Shown here one piece after another: positions 53,331 to 62,498 of a stretch of DNA of 64,000 bases (its first letter is position 1; each line of letters opens with the position of its first letter). The translations under genes were made by a program, and so were the position numbers. Below the pieces are notes generated by a model. That model had not been told where the DNA came from, did no database searches, and worked only from the letters and a program-made list of their open reading frames with translations. This DNA is from Frischella perrara (GTDB taxonomy: Bacteria > Pseudomonadota > Gammaproteobacteria > Enterobacterales > Orbaceae), in contig NZ_CP009056.1 in NCBI RefSeq assembly GCF_000807275.1, forward strand, positions 2,295,192-2,359,191, written 5' to 3'.

Positions 53331-56003
53331 TTAAGCTTTAGCTGCACCCTTTGCAGCAGTTTTGATTGCTACGTCTTCGCTGATATCGCCTTTATCTTGA
53401 TATGGACGTCCATAATATGTATCAAGAAGAATTTGTTTTAATTCAGCAATTAACGGATAACGTGGATTTGCACCCGTACATTGGTCATCAAATGCATCAA
53501 CTGCAAGTTGATCAACTTGTGATAAGAATAATTTCTCATCAATACCAAACTCTTTAATAGAGAAAGGAATATCAAGATCTTTTCTTAATTGATCTAACCA
53601 ACCAATTAATTTTTCAACTTTCTTATCATCTTTATCAGATGCAGACGTTAAACCTAAATGATCTGCAATTTCCGCATAACGGCTAACCGCTTTAGGATGA
53701 CCATATTGGCTGAACGTACCTTGCTTAGTTGGTTTATCTGTTGCATTAAAGCGTACAACATTGCTAATTAACATCGCATTTGCCACACCGTGTGGAATAT
53801 GGAATGCTGCACCAATTTTATGCGCCATAGAGTGACAAACACCTAAGAATGCTTGAGCAAATGCTACACCTGCTAATGTTGCTGCACTATGTACTTTTTC
53901 TCGAGCAATTGGGTTGTTAGCACCTTCTTTATAACTGGCTGGTAAGTAAGCTTTTAATAAACTTAATGCTTGTAATGCTTGCCCATCGGAGAATTCACTT
54001 GCCATAATTGATACATAAGCTTCTAATGCATGAGTAACGGCATCATAACCACCAGCAGCACATAATGATTTTGGCATAGTCATCACTAAATTTGCATCAA
54101 CAATCGCCATATTTGGTGTAATTGCATAATCCGCTAATGGGTATTTTTGACCTGTAGCATCATCAGTTACTACCGCAAATGGTGTTACTTCAGAACCTGT
54201 ACCAGAAGTAGTTGTTACACAAATGAGTTTTGCTTTTTCACCCATATTAGGGAAGTGACAAGTACGTTTACGGATATCCATGAAACGTAATGCTAATTCA
54301 TCAAATTTAGTTTCTGGATGTTCATAAAGTACCCACATGATTTTTGCCGCATCCATTGGTGAACCACCACCTAATGCAATAATTGTATCAGGTTTGAACG
54401 CACTCATTGATTCAGTACCTTTACGAACCACACTTAAAGTTGGATCAGCTTCAACATCAAAGAAAGTTTCGCAAATTACACCTTGTGCTTCTAATTGATC
54501 AGTAATTTGTTTTGAGTAACCATTGTTGAACAAGAACTTATCAGTTACAACAAAAACGCGTTTTGCACCTTGTTCAATAACTTCACTTAAAGCAACTGGG
54601 AGTGAACCACGTTTGAAATAAATAGAACTTGGTAATTTATGCCATAACATATTTTCTGCTCTCTTAGCGATAACTTTCTTGTTGATAAGATGTTTTGGAC
54701 CCACATTTTCTGAAACTGAGTTTCCTCCCCATGATCCACAACCTAATGTTAAAGAAGGTGCTAAATCAAAGTTATATAAATCGCCGATACCACCATGAGC
54801 AGCAGGTTGGTTGATTAAAATACGGCAAGTTTTCATTTTGCTGCCAAAATAAGTAATACGTTCACGATTCCTATCTTGATCAGTGTATAAAACTGAAGTA
54901 TGTCCTAAACCACCCATTTCAACTAATTTTTCAGCTTTATCAACGGCATCTTCAAAGCTTTTTGCTTTAAACATAGCTAAAGTTGGTGATAGTTTTTCAT
55001 GAGCAAATGGTTCAGATAAATCAACTTTAGATACTTCTCCAACTAATACTTTAGAACCTGCTGGAACTTTGATACCAGCTAGCTCAGCAATTTTAGTTGC
55101 AGGCTGACCAACAATATTAGCATTTAAAGCACCTTTATCATTTAAAATGATGCCTTGAACCGCTTTAGTTTCTTTTGCATTAAGAACATAAGCACCGTAG
55201 TGAGTTAGTAAACGACGTACTTCATCATATACTGAATCAACAACTACAATTGCTTGTTCTGATGCACAGATCATACCGTTATCGAAAGTTTTAGACATTA
55301 ATACAGAAGCAACTGCACGTTTTAAATCCGCGGTTTCATCAATAATTACTGGCGTATTACCTGCTCCTACACCTAGTGCTGGTTTACCTGAACTATAAGC
55401 AGCTTTCACCATACCAGGACCACCCGTTGCAAGAATAGCTGCGATATCATCATGATGCATTAATGCATTTGATAATTCGATAGATGGCTCATCAATCCAA
55501 CCAATAATATCTTTTGGTGCCCCCGCTTTGATCGCTGCATCCAATACAATACGAGCTGCTTCAATAGTTGATTTTTTAGCACGCGGGTGAGGTGAAAAAA
55601 CAATCGCATTACGAGTTTTTAAGCTGATGAGAGATTTAAAAATTGCAGTGGAAGTTGGATTAGTTGTTGGAACAATACCACAAATAATACCAAGTGGTTC
55701 TGCGATAGTTATGGTTCCAAACGGATCATTTTCAGCAACAATACCACAAGTCTTATCATTACGGTATTTATTTAGAATATACTCTGCTGCAAATAGATTT
55801 TTAATTACTTTATCTTCTACAATACCCATTCCTGATTCGGCAACAGCTTGTTGCGCTAAAGGAATTCGGGCTGCTGCTGCTGCTGTTGCTGCTGCAACGA
55901 AGATTTTATCAACTTGCTCTTGAGTGAAGGTTGCATAAACTTGTTGTGCTTGTTTAACGCGCACGAGAAGTTCATCTAACTCTTTTAAGCTAGTTACTGC
56001 CAT
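53331..56003 (-). CDS. adhE: Bifunctional acetaldehyde-CoA/alcohol dehydrogenase AdhE
   Basis: AdhE turns acetyl-CoA into acetaldehyde and then ethanol, reoxidising two NADH in fermentation; it polymerises into spirosomes. The 890-residue protein (E. coli 891) has the N-terminal aldehyde dehydrogenase domain (about 1-440, catalytic Cys246 in DNGMICASEQ), a linker, and a C-terminal iron alcohol dehydrogenase domain (about 450-865) with ALGGGSPMDAAKIMW and the metal histidines of GVCHSMAHKIGAAFHIPHG. It stands alone with its own promoter region, which shows three TTTAAG direct repeats (about 56023-56043) just before the start. It implies mixed-acid style fermentation. Confidence 0.98.
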   Translation of the reverse strand: MAVTSLKELDELLVRVKQAQQVYATFTQEQVDKIFVAAATAAAAARIPLAQQAVAESGMGIVEDKVIKNLFAAEYILNKYRNDKTCGIVAENDPFGTITIAEPLGIICGIVPTTNPTSTAIFKSLISLKTRNAIVFSPHPRAKKSTIEAARIVLDAAIKAGAPKDIIGWIDEPSIELSNALMHHDDIAAILATGGPGMVKAAYSSGKPALGVGAGNTPVIIDETADLKRAVASVLMSKTFDNGMICASEQAIVVVDSVYDEVRRLLTHYGAYVLNAKETKAVQGIILNDKGALNANIVGQPATKIAELAGIKVPAGSKVLVGEVSKVDLSEPFAHEKLSPTLAMFKAKSFEDAVDKAEKLVEMGGLGHTSVLYTDQDRNRERITYFGSKMKTCRILINQPAAHGGIGDLYNFDLAPSLTLGCGSWGGNSVSENVGPKHLINKKVIAKRAENMLWHKLPSSIYFKRGSLPVALSEVIEQGAKRVFVVTDKFLFNNGYSKQITDQLEAQGVICETFFDVEADPTLSVVRKGTESMSAFKPDTIIALGGGSPMDAAKIMWVLYEHPETKFDELALRFMDIRKRTCHFPNMGEKAKLICVTTTSGTGSEVTPFAVVTDDATGQKYPLADYAITPNMAIVDANLVMTMPKSLCAAGGYDAVTHALEAYVSIMASEFSDGQALQALSLLKAYLPASYKEGANNPIAREKVHSAATLAGVAFAQAFLGVCHSMAHKIGAAFHIPHGVANAMLISNVVRFNATDKPTKQGTFSQYGHPKAVSRYAEIADHLGLTSASDKDDKKVEKLIGWLDQLRKDLDIPFSIKEFGIDEKLFLSQVDQLAVDAFDDQCTGANPRYPLIAELKQILLDTYYGRPYQDKGDISEDVAIKTAAKGAAKA

Positions 56004-56254
56004 ACTACTATCTCCTAATTTTAAATTTAAGTTTAAGTTTAAATCTGGCCGTCTCTATTTTTTATGGGCATCCTTGCCACTTAGTATTTCTAATTGTTAG
56101 ATTTTCCTTTAGACGAATGACGCTATCCTAAATCAGTTTGTACATCTATTCAATACTAAATTACGATAACAGGCACAATTTGTTGGAGTAAAAATCACAT
56201 AAATATTTTTTGTTAAATAAAACAATAAGTTAGGAAATTCAACGAAGTAAATGA

Positions 56255-56287
56255 TTAAAAAGATGAACGTAACAAAATGTCACGTTC
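56255..56287 (-). terminator. Likely terminator after tcdA
   Basis: GAACGTAACA (56265-56274) pairs with TGTCACGTTC (56278-56287) with one A-C mismatch and a 3-nt loop. On the minus strand the stem is followed by CATCTTTTTAATC, a U-run after four bases. Confidence 0.6.
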
Positions 56288-56316
56288 AGAACAATTTTTC
56301 TTTTAAAAATAATAAG

Positions 56317-57117
56317 TTAAGAGGCTAATTTAGCTAATATATAGCTAACAGCAACGAAACCAAATGTCGCTGTTACGGTGGTTATTGCACCAAATCCTGA
56401 CGAACAATCCATCTTTTTTACGCCTTGTGCCTCACTTTTAATTTGACAGGTCAACCCATTTACAGTGGGATAAGTCAATTGTTCGGTCGAAAATACGCAA
56501 GTAATACCATATTTACCTTTACTGTCTTTAGTTAATTTATAATTATTTTTTAAACGCTCGCGCAATTTAGCTAACAGTGGATCTTGTATTGTCTTGGCTA
56601 AATCTGCAATTTGAATTTTAGTTGGATCTTTTTGTCCACCTGCACCACCAATGGTAATAACTTTAAGCTTATTTCTTCGACAATAGGCTAATACTGCCGC
56701 TTTATCCCGTACTGAATCAATCGCATCGACGATAAATTGAAATCTAGGTGAAGTTCGTTCCCCTAAATATTCACTTACATTATCTTGATTAATAAAATCA
56801 TCGATACAATGAACACGGCATTGTGGGTTAATTTGTTTTAATCGCTCAGCCATAACTTCTGTTTTAGCTCGACCGATATTGCTTTTAAGTGCATGAATTT
56901 GCCGATTGGTATTAGTAATACATACATCATCCATATCAATTAATGTAATTTCACCAATACCACTACGCACAAGAGATTCCGCCACCCATGAACCGACGCC
57001 ACCAATACCAATCACACAAATATGTGCGCGTGAAAATGTCGCAAGTGCCGACTCACCGTATAAACGAGCTATGCCACTAAAGCGTTGATAATAATCGTCA
57101 GAAAATGTGTTAGACAT
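56317..57117 (-). CDS. tcdA: tRNA threonylcarbamoyladenosine dehydratase TcdA (CsdL)
   Basis: TcdA uses ATP to close the threonylcarbamoyl side chain of t6A37 in tRNA to its cyclic form. The 266-residue E1-like protein has the nucleotide loop CVIGIGGVGSWVAESLVRSGIG (about residues 30-51), ITLIDMDDVCITNTNRQIHAL, and ends with a hydrophobic segment GFGAITTVTATFGFVAVSYIL that anchors it in the membrane in relatives. The usual partners csdA and csdE are not adjacent. The start is ATG at 57115-57117. Confidence 0.94.
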   Translation of the reverse strand: MSNTFSDDYYQRFSGIARLYGESALATFSRAHICVIGIGGVGSWVAESLVRSGIGEITLIDMDDVCITNTNRQIHALKSNIGRAKTEVMAERLKQINPQCRVHCIDDFINQDNVSEYLGERTSPRFQFIVDAIDSVRDKAAVLAYCRRNKLKVITIGGAGGQKDPTKIQIADLAKTIQDPLLAKLRERLKNNYKLTKDSKGKYGITCVFSTEQLTYPTVNGLTCQIKSEAQGVKKMDCSSGFGAITTVTATFGFVAVSYILAKLAS

Positions 57118-57307
57118 ATTTATCTCATATTAAAAAAAATGGCGTAATACTAACAGTGCTGCGAATTTCGTGCAATATGTGAGGAATTTTTATCATTAAC
57201 ATAATTATTTAAGTTAGTTTAAGTAACCATCTAATAAAAATGTTTAGGTTATTAGTCTTTTTTTCACCTAAATCGATTTTCCTAAAGATGATAGCTTATA
57301 GATACAG

Positions 57308-57877
57308 TTACAAGTTTCGACCAAAATGAAGTAATTCATCGACTAATTGTGTTTCTTTTACACTGTTTGCAATTAAAAAGAAATCGCGATTTTTGGGTTT
57401 CTTTTGATACATTAATGAACGTATCATAGCGCGTTTGGTAGCTTTATTATAATCTAGCACAATAATGTAACGACCATTCATTTTCATGTCGGTTCCTTCG
57501 ATATATTGTACATCTTTATATTGCTTGACTTGTGGTTTGTAATTTCCGCGAGCTGTTGCTTGTTGTAATAAAATCTTCATTGCTGTACTTTCGCTACTAA
57601 TCTTTTCATCCATAATGAAAATCCGTGCATTATCATAATTATTAGCATAAAGATATACGCGTTGCACATGGTTATTTGAAGTAGATGATTGTGGTACTGC
57701 TACTTTCCGAAAAGCAATATGAAAAAAATTACTTTTTTCAGGCATATCCAGCGCTGTTTTGGGTTGTACCGCTTTGTTACCCGAGGCACTATCATTATTT
57801 CGTGGATTGGATACAGCATAATTAATTTGGAAACTCAATAAGACCCAAGCGAGTAATAATAACAGTAATTTTTTCAT
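57308..57877 (-). CDS. Small secreted protein of unknown function
   Basis: I do not recognise this gene. I start it at ATG 57875-57877 (MKKLLLLLLAWVLLSF), with GGTGGAAG upstream, giving 189 residues; an in-frame start 8 codons earlier would spoil the signal peptide. Residues 1-21 form a signal peptide, cut after NYA. The mature part begins with a polar, asparagine- and serine-rich stretch (about 22-48) and continues as a mixed alpha/beta, lysine-rich domain without cysteines. The segments FFHIAFRKVAVPQ, RVYLYANNYDNARIFIMDE and GRYIIVLDYNKATKRAMI look conserved-domain-like. The 512-bp tandem duplication includes this gene's start codon, ribosome-binding site and upstream region, so a copy of its promoter lies about 0.5 kb upstream. 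Confidence 0.65.
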   Translation of the reverse strand: MKKLLLLLLAWVLLSFQINYAVSNPRNNDSASGNKAVQPKTALDMPEKSNFFHIAFRKVAVPQSSTSNNHVQRVYLYANNYDNARIFIMDEKISSESTAMKILLQQATARGNYKPQVKQYKDVQYIEGTDMKMNGRYIIVLDYNKATKRAMIRSLMYQKKPKNRDFFLIANSVKETQLVDELLHFGRNL

Positions 57878-57945
57878 TTTCTTCCACCCAATATTTACCA
57901 AGTTAATACAATAATTAACATGATTATAGGCATATTGACGGGAAT

Positions 57946-57961
57946 ATTACCAATCGGTAAT
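57946..57961. repeat. Palindromic motif in the promoter region of the secreted-protein gene
   Basis: ATTACC-AATC-GGTAAT has perfect 6-bp arms around a 4-bp centre, the look of a dimeric repressor operator. It lies about 70 bp upstream of the secreted-protein start and, because of the duplication, occurs again at 58458-58473. Confidence 0.35.
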
Positions 57962-58030
57962 TCTGATTAACATATTGATATGATTAAATAAATTTCAAAC
58001 CTTAACTTAATATCATATGCTCAGATAAAT

Positions 58031-58056
58031 AAAAAAAACCGCCGTAATGGCGGTTT
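58031..58056 (-). terminator. glnS terminator, duplicated copy
   Basis: AAACCGCC (58036-58043) pairs with GGCGGTTT (58049-58056) around GTAAT, followed on the minus strand by a long T-run. This is the copy-1 version and lies after the glnS tail pseudogene. Confidence 0.88.
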
Positions 58057-58076
58057 AAATATGCTTAGCTTTGTTA

Positions 58077-58378
58077 TTATTCATTCCAACTATCGCGTAA
58101 ACCGACAGTACGATTAAAGACCAATTTATCGTCACTTGAGTATTTACTATCTAAACAGAAATATCCTTCGCGTTCAAATTAATAGGCTACTGCTGGCTCA
58201 CTATTACGTAGGCTAGGTTCAACTAACCCCTGTTTTATAATTAATGAGTTAGGATTTATTGTTGTTAAAAAGTCATCAGCCGCCCCTGGATTTGGTGTGT
58301 TGAATAAACGATCATAGAGACGGATTTCAGCAGGTAAAGCAAATTTAGCTGATACCCAATGAATGACACCCTTAACTT
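58077..58378 (-). pseudogene. glnS: Partial glnS copy (3' end only), with in-frame stop
   Basis: This is the duplicated last 302 bp of glnS, about 100 codons. It has no start, no class I synthetase core and carries an in-frame TAA at 58179-58181 where the intact gene has CAA (Gln), after the alanine-tyrosine of AYQFEREG. It cannot make a useful protein. It keeps GCG (Ala) at the codon where the intact gene has TCG (Ser, base 58795), in the stretch NPG-Ala/Ser-ADDF. Confidence 0.92.
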
Positions 58379-58890
58379 AATTTTTTCATTCTCTTCCACC
58401 CAATATTTACCAAGTTAATACAATAATTAACATGATTATAGGCATATTGACGGGAATATTACCAATCGGTAATTCTGATTAACATATTGATATGATTAAA
58501 TAAATTTCAAATCTTAACTTAATATCATATGCTCAGATAAATAAAAAAAACCGCCCTAATGGCGGTTTAAATATGCTTAGCTTTGTTATTATTCATTCCA
58601 ACTATCGCGTAAACCGACAGTACGATTAAAGACCAATTTATCGTCACTTGAGTATTTACTATCTAAACAGAAATATCCTTCGCGTTCAAATTGATAGGCT
58701 ACTGCTGGCTCACTATTTCGTAGGCTAGGTTCAACTAACCCTTGTTTTATAATTAATGAGTTAGGATTTATTGTTGTTAAAAAGTCATCAGCCGACCCTG
58801 GATTTGGTGTGTTGAATAAACGATCATAGAGACGGATTTCAGCAGGTAAAGCAAATTTAGCTGATACCCAATGAATGACACCCTTAACTT
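58379..58890. repeat. 512-bp tandem duplication, copy 2 (overlaps the real glnS end)
   Basis: The second unit of the duplication. It contains the true 3' end of glnS (58589 onward) with its terminator, then a second copy of the secreted-protein gene's promoter region and its first 11 bases (58379-58389, with ATG at 58387-58389). The junction between units lies at 58378/58379. From the orphan ATG the frame runs straight into the glnS tail pseudogene. Confidence 0.95.
58541..58568 (-). terminator. Rho-independent terminator of glnS
   Basis: AAACCGCC (58548-58555) pairs with GGCGGTTT (58561-58568) around CTAAT, with eight Ts after it on the minus strand. It lies 20 bp after the glnS stop. Confidence 0.92.
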
Positions 58891-60247
58891 TGCGACCATC
58901 TTCTGGGTTTTTATTTAATGTTGCTGGGTCATAACTACAATAGATAGTTGTTATCTCGCCATTCTCATCTTTTTCAACACGATCCGCTCTAATGACATAA
59001 GCATTACGTAAACGAACTTCTTTACCTAAAACCAAGCGTTTATAATTCTTGTTTGCTTCCTCGCGGAAATCGGCACGATCAATAAATAATTCTCGTGTAA
59101 ATACAACTTCACGATTTCCTAATTCTGGTCGGTTTGGATGATTTGGCATATTCAGAACCTCATCTAAATGATCTGAATAGTTTTCAATAACGACTTTAAC
59201 TGGATCAATAACAGCCATCGCACGTGGAGCATTTTGATTCAGGTCTTCACGCACACAGAATTCTAACGTGCTCATTTCAACCGTATTCTCTTGTTTCGTC
59301 ACACCTATACGTTGACAAAAATCACGGATTGCAGCCGGTGTATATCCCCTACGTCGCATTCCTGATACTGTTGGCATACGAGGATCATCCCAACCATCAA
59401 CAATTTTTTCAGACACTAATAGATTAAGCTTACGTTTTGAAGTGATAGCATATTCTAAATTCAGTCGAGAAAATTCATATTGATGCGGTCTAGCGCTAAT
59501 CGTAATGTTGTCTAACACCCAATCATATAGACGACGATTATCTTGAAACTCTAAGGTACATAATGAATGAGTGATGTTCTCAATAGCATCTGAAATACAA
59601 TGGGTAAAATCATACATTGGATAAATGCACCATTTATCGCCTGTTTGATGGTGGCTGGCAAATTTAATTCGGTATAACACCGGGTCACGCATGACAATAA
59701 ATGGAGAAGCCATATCAATTTTGGCTCGTAAACAGGCTTTACCTTCTGCAAAATCACCATTTTTCATTTTATTGAATAATGACAGATTTTCATCTATTGA
59801 ACGATCACGATAAGGACTATTTTTGCCCGGTTGGGTTAAAGTGCCACGATATTCACGGATCTCATCAGGTGTCAATTCATCGACATAAGCTAGACCTTTC
59901 TCAATCAACTCGATTGCATAGTGATAAAGCTGATCAAAATAATCTGATGAATAACGAACTTCGCCATCCCATTTAAAACCTAACCATTGCACATCATATT
60001 TGATTGACTCCACATATTCGACATCTTCTTTTGCTGGATTGGTATCATCAAATCGAAGATTACATTTACCACGATAGTCTTGAGCGATGCCAAAATTTAA
60101 ACAAATCGATTTAGCATGACCAATATGCAAATAACCATTAGGTTCTGGTGGGAAACGGGTTTGGATAGTTTTATATTTAGCCTCAGCTAAATCGTTATCA
60201 ATAATTTGACGTATAAAGTTAGTTGGACGAGCCTCAACCCCACTCAT
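58589..60247 (-). CDS. glnS: Glutaminyl-tRNA synthetase
   Basis: GlnS charges tRNA-Gln. The 552-residue class I enzyme has the HIGH-type motif [18 protein letters not shown] (about residues 31-48), the KMSKS-type motif in [11 protein letters not shown], and [18 protein letters not shown]; the C-terminal anticodon-binding beta-barrels follow from about 340. It ends GLRDSWNE, close to the enteric end. The start [20 protein letters not shown] is at 60245-60247. Its last 302 bp lie within a tandem duplication but the gene itself is intact. Confidence 0.98.
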   Translation of the reverse strand: MSGVEARPTNFIRQIIDNDLAEAKYKTIQTRFPPEPNGYLHIGHAKSICLNFGIAQDYRGKCNLRFDDTNPAKEDVEYVESIKYDVQWLGFKWDGEVRYSSDYFDQLYHYAIELIEKGLAYVDELTPDEIREYRGTLTQPGKNSPYRDRSIDENLSLFNKMKNGDFAEGKACLRAKIDMASPFIVMRDPVLYRIKFASHHQTGDKWCIYPMYDFTHCISDAIENITHSLCTLEFQDNRRLYDWVLDNITISARPHQYEFSRLNLEYAITSKRKLNLLVSEKIVDGWDDPRMPTVSGMRRRGYTPAAIRDFCQRIGVTKQENTVEMSTLEFCVREDLNQNAPRAMAVIDPVKVVIENYSDHLDEVLNMPNHPNRPELGNREVVFTRELFIDRADFREEANKNYKRLVLGKEVRLRNAYVIRADRVEKDENGEITTIYCSYDPATLNKNPEDGRKVKGVIHWVSAKFALPAEIRLYDRLFNTPNPGSADDFLTTINPNSLIIKQGLVEPSLRNSEPAVAYQFEREGYFCLDSKYSSDDKLVFNRTVGLRDSWNE

Positions 60248-60534
60248 GACATTATCCTCTAATTCTTAATATGTATTGCCAATATGCAATAAGCTAAAAT
60301 AAATTGTTAGTGAATATAACAAATTTTTCTAAGTTCGGGAATGTTCTTAAATCAGAATTATATTTTATATAATTAAGCCAATGCGATATTGATTAGCATA
60401 ATGAATAAAGCACATAAAAATAGCAGCAACTAAATTATCCCGTTCTTTCATCAAAAGTGATTAATGTAATTGTAAAATCAAAGCAATAGATAAGAAATTG
60501 ATTTATAATGATGAAAAATTTGTTTTTCAGGTAA

Positions 60535-61293
60535 TTGAGCTTTATTGTGAATAGGTATACTGCCTCTTTAGCGATCGTGACAATGTTTATCTTTACTTCA
60601 TTTTCATTACGCGCAGAGCCTCCATCATTTGGATTAGGTGTTAGTGCCAGTGATTCTCCTTATAAAGGTTATGGGAGTCAATACGATCCACTACCCCATA
60701 TTGATTATGATAATGGTAAATTTTTTATCGATGACACAAGTGTTGGTGCTTATCTTTATAATCATCATCAACAAGAACTTTCAATTGGGTTTAATTATTT
60801 ATCTTCAGAATTCAAACCAAGTAATAGTGATGATAGACGGCTAAAAAAATTAAATAAACGCCACTCTACTTTAGCATCAGAATTGTTATATGAAATAACG
60901 ACACTAATTGGCGTTTTTTCTACCGGACTTTCTGTTGATTTATTAAATCAAAGTCACAGTGTTTTAATTGATACTAATTATACTTTTCCGATTTTTTATA
61001 AAAACTGGACCTTTATTCAAACAGGCGGTATAAATTGGGCAAATACTCAGCATAATAATTATTATTATGGTGTTTCGCATCGTGAAGCAAATCGTTCAGG
61101 TTTAGCTTATCATCATGCTAAAAGCACTCTTTCACCTTATCTTTCTTTTACGGCTAATTATCATTTAACTGGACATATCAATACATTTGCTGGAGTTAGA
61201 ATAGATAAACTAACAGGAGATGTTAAAAATAGTCCTATGATTGCTAATAGTACGATTCCCAATCTCTATGTTGGTATAAATTACCAATTTTAA
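60535..61293 (+). CDS. MipA/OmpV-like outer-membrane protein
   Basis: A 252-residue exported protein. The first 27 residues make a signal peptide (hydrophobic SLAIVTMFIFTSFS, cut after LRA). The mature protein is rich in aromatic residues and alternating strands, and ends NLYVGINYQF with a terminal phenylalanine, as barrel proteins do. The segments YKGYGSQYDPLPHIDYDNGKFFIDDTSVGAYL and the closing IPNLYVGINYQF match the MipA/OmpV family, whose enteric members scaffold murein enzymes or act as porins. The start is uncertain: TTG at 60535 with CAGG close by, or GTG at 60547. The upstream gap (60248-60534, 287 bp) is shared with glnS and shows a lone TATAAT at 60504-60509. Confidence 0.78.
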   Translation: MSFIVNRYTASLAIVTMFIFTSFSLRAEPPSFGLGVSASDSPYKGYGSQYDPLPHIDYDNGKFFIDDTSVGAYLYNHHQQELSIGFNYLSSEFKPSNSDDRRLKKLNKRHSTLASELLYEITTLIGVFSTGLSVDLLNQSHSVLIDTNYTFPIFYKNWTFIQTGGINWANTQHNNYYYGVSHREANRSGLAYHHAKSTLSPYLSFTANYHLTGHINTFAGVRIDKLTGDVKNSPMIANSTIPNLYVGINYQF

Positions 61294-61402
61294 GGCATTA
61301 TAGTTGGATTTAATTTGTACAAATATAAATTTGTGTCAAAATTGTTAAATCATATTATGCTGAATTTTTAATTCATTTATTCGTTAGGAAAAAACTATAA
61401 CT

Positions 61403-62308
61403 ATGCTTTGGTTTAAAAACGCGATTATTTATCAGTTAAATAAAGATAATCTTTTAGATAAACAAGCCATTGAACAAGCGGTTAACGCTTGCCCATTTAT
61501 ACCATGTAGTAATATAGAAAGCACTCGTTCTGGATGGGTTTCACCTTATGGTGAAGGTGAAAATAATCCTTTATTAGTTGAAATTGATGGTCAAATATTA
61601 TTACGACTAAAAAAAGAGATAAAAATACTCCCAGCATCGGTCATCAAGCAAGCTTTAAACGACAAAGCAGCTCAGCAAGAACAATCATTAAACCGTAAGT
61701 TAAAAAAATCAGAAAAGCTAGCGCTAAAAGATGAAGTATATATAGATTTGTTACCGCGTGCATTTAGTAAGTATCAATTTGTCTGGTTATGGATTGATAC
61801 CAAACAAAAACAAGTCATTATTGATAGCAGTAGCTTTAAACAGGCAGAAGACATACTAGCTTTACTGCGTAAAGAGATGGGTTCTTTAGCATTAATACCT
61901 TACTCCACAGAAATTCCATTAGAAAAAAGCCTAACCACATGGGTTAAACAATCATTACATTTTCCATCTATATTATTGGGTGATGAAATTGAATTAAAAG
62001 ATGCTATTGAAGAAAACATCATCGTGAAATGTAAGAATCAAGATGTGGAGAGTCAAGAAATCTTTGTTCATATTGATTCAGGTAAACAAGTTAGCAAAAT
62101 AAAATTGATTGATGAAAGTGGCGTTAGTTTTATCTTAAATCGAGATTGGACTCTCAAACGAATTAAGTTTGATAATGTTATCTTGGATAAGAATGAAGAA
62201 TTTCTACCAGAAGAAAAAAATCTTAAATTAGATGCTGACTTCATATTAATGTCGAATACTCTGTTAAAAACATTCGAAACGTTGAAAAATATTATAAACA
62301 AGTTATAA
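61403..62308 (+). CDS. rdgC: Recombination-associated protein RdgC
   Basis: RdgC is a ring-shaped, non-specific DNA-binding protein that limits RecA activity. The 301-residue protein starts MLWFKNAIIYQLNKDNLLD and has CPFIPCSNIESTRSGWVSPYGE and LRLKKEIKILPASVIK, the family's conserved N-terminal half, plus the acidic middle and lysine-rich end. The length matches. It is a monocistron on the plus strand between the OmpV-like gene and ompA. Confidence 0.95.
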   Translation: MLWFKNAIIYQLNKDNLLDKQAIEQAVNACPFIPCSNIESTRSGWVSPYGEGENNPLLVEIDGQILLRLKKEIKILPASVIKQALNDKAAQQEQSLNRKLKKSEKLALKDEVYIDLLPRAFSKYQFVWLWIDTKQKQVIIDSSSFKQAEDILALLRKEMGSLALIPYSTEIPLEKSLTTWVKQSLHFPSILLGDEIELKDAIEENIIVKCKNQDVESQEIFVHIDSGKQVSKIKLIDESGVSFILNRDWTLKRIKFDNVILDKNEEFLPEEKNLKLDADFILMSNTLLKTFETLKNIINKL

Positions 62309-62498
62309 CTATTTAAATATATTGGAATTTCCTATTGTAAAAAGAAGATAAACCATTTAATTATAAAATTGTTGTGATATACTATATCATAGTATTTATG
62401 TATGAATTACGATATAAGAAAGAGGTTAGCTGAACTCTCTGTAATTTATATAAAATACGGGGATAATGTTTTCAACAACAAATTAGTTGAGGGATAAA

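Larger units (their letters stand above)
57867..58378. repeat. 512-bp tandem duplication, copy 1
   Basis: This stretch repeats head to tail at 58379-58890 with a constant offset of 512 bp and no gaps. I counted seven base differences (57879, 58000, 58044, 58181, 58206, 58230, 58283 against the same positions plus 512), about 1.4 percent. The unit covers the 3' 302 bp of glnS, its terminator, the intergenic region, and the first 11 bases of the secreted-protein gene. The 711-bp stretch between that gene and the glnS stop is fully explained by this duplication. Confidence 0.95.

Noticed and set aside
56023-56043. Three TTTAAG direct repeats before adhE
   Set aside because: Too short and too AT-rich to call an operator or microsatellite with any support; mentioned only in the adhE entry.
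57902-58588. Possible insertion sequence in the 0.7-kb stretch before glnS
   Set aside because: The stretch is fully explained by the 512-bp tandem duplication; there is no transposase or terminal inverted repeat.
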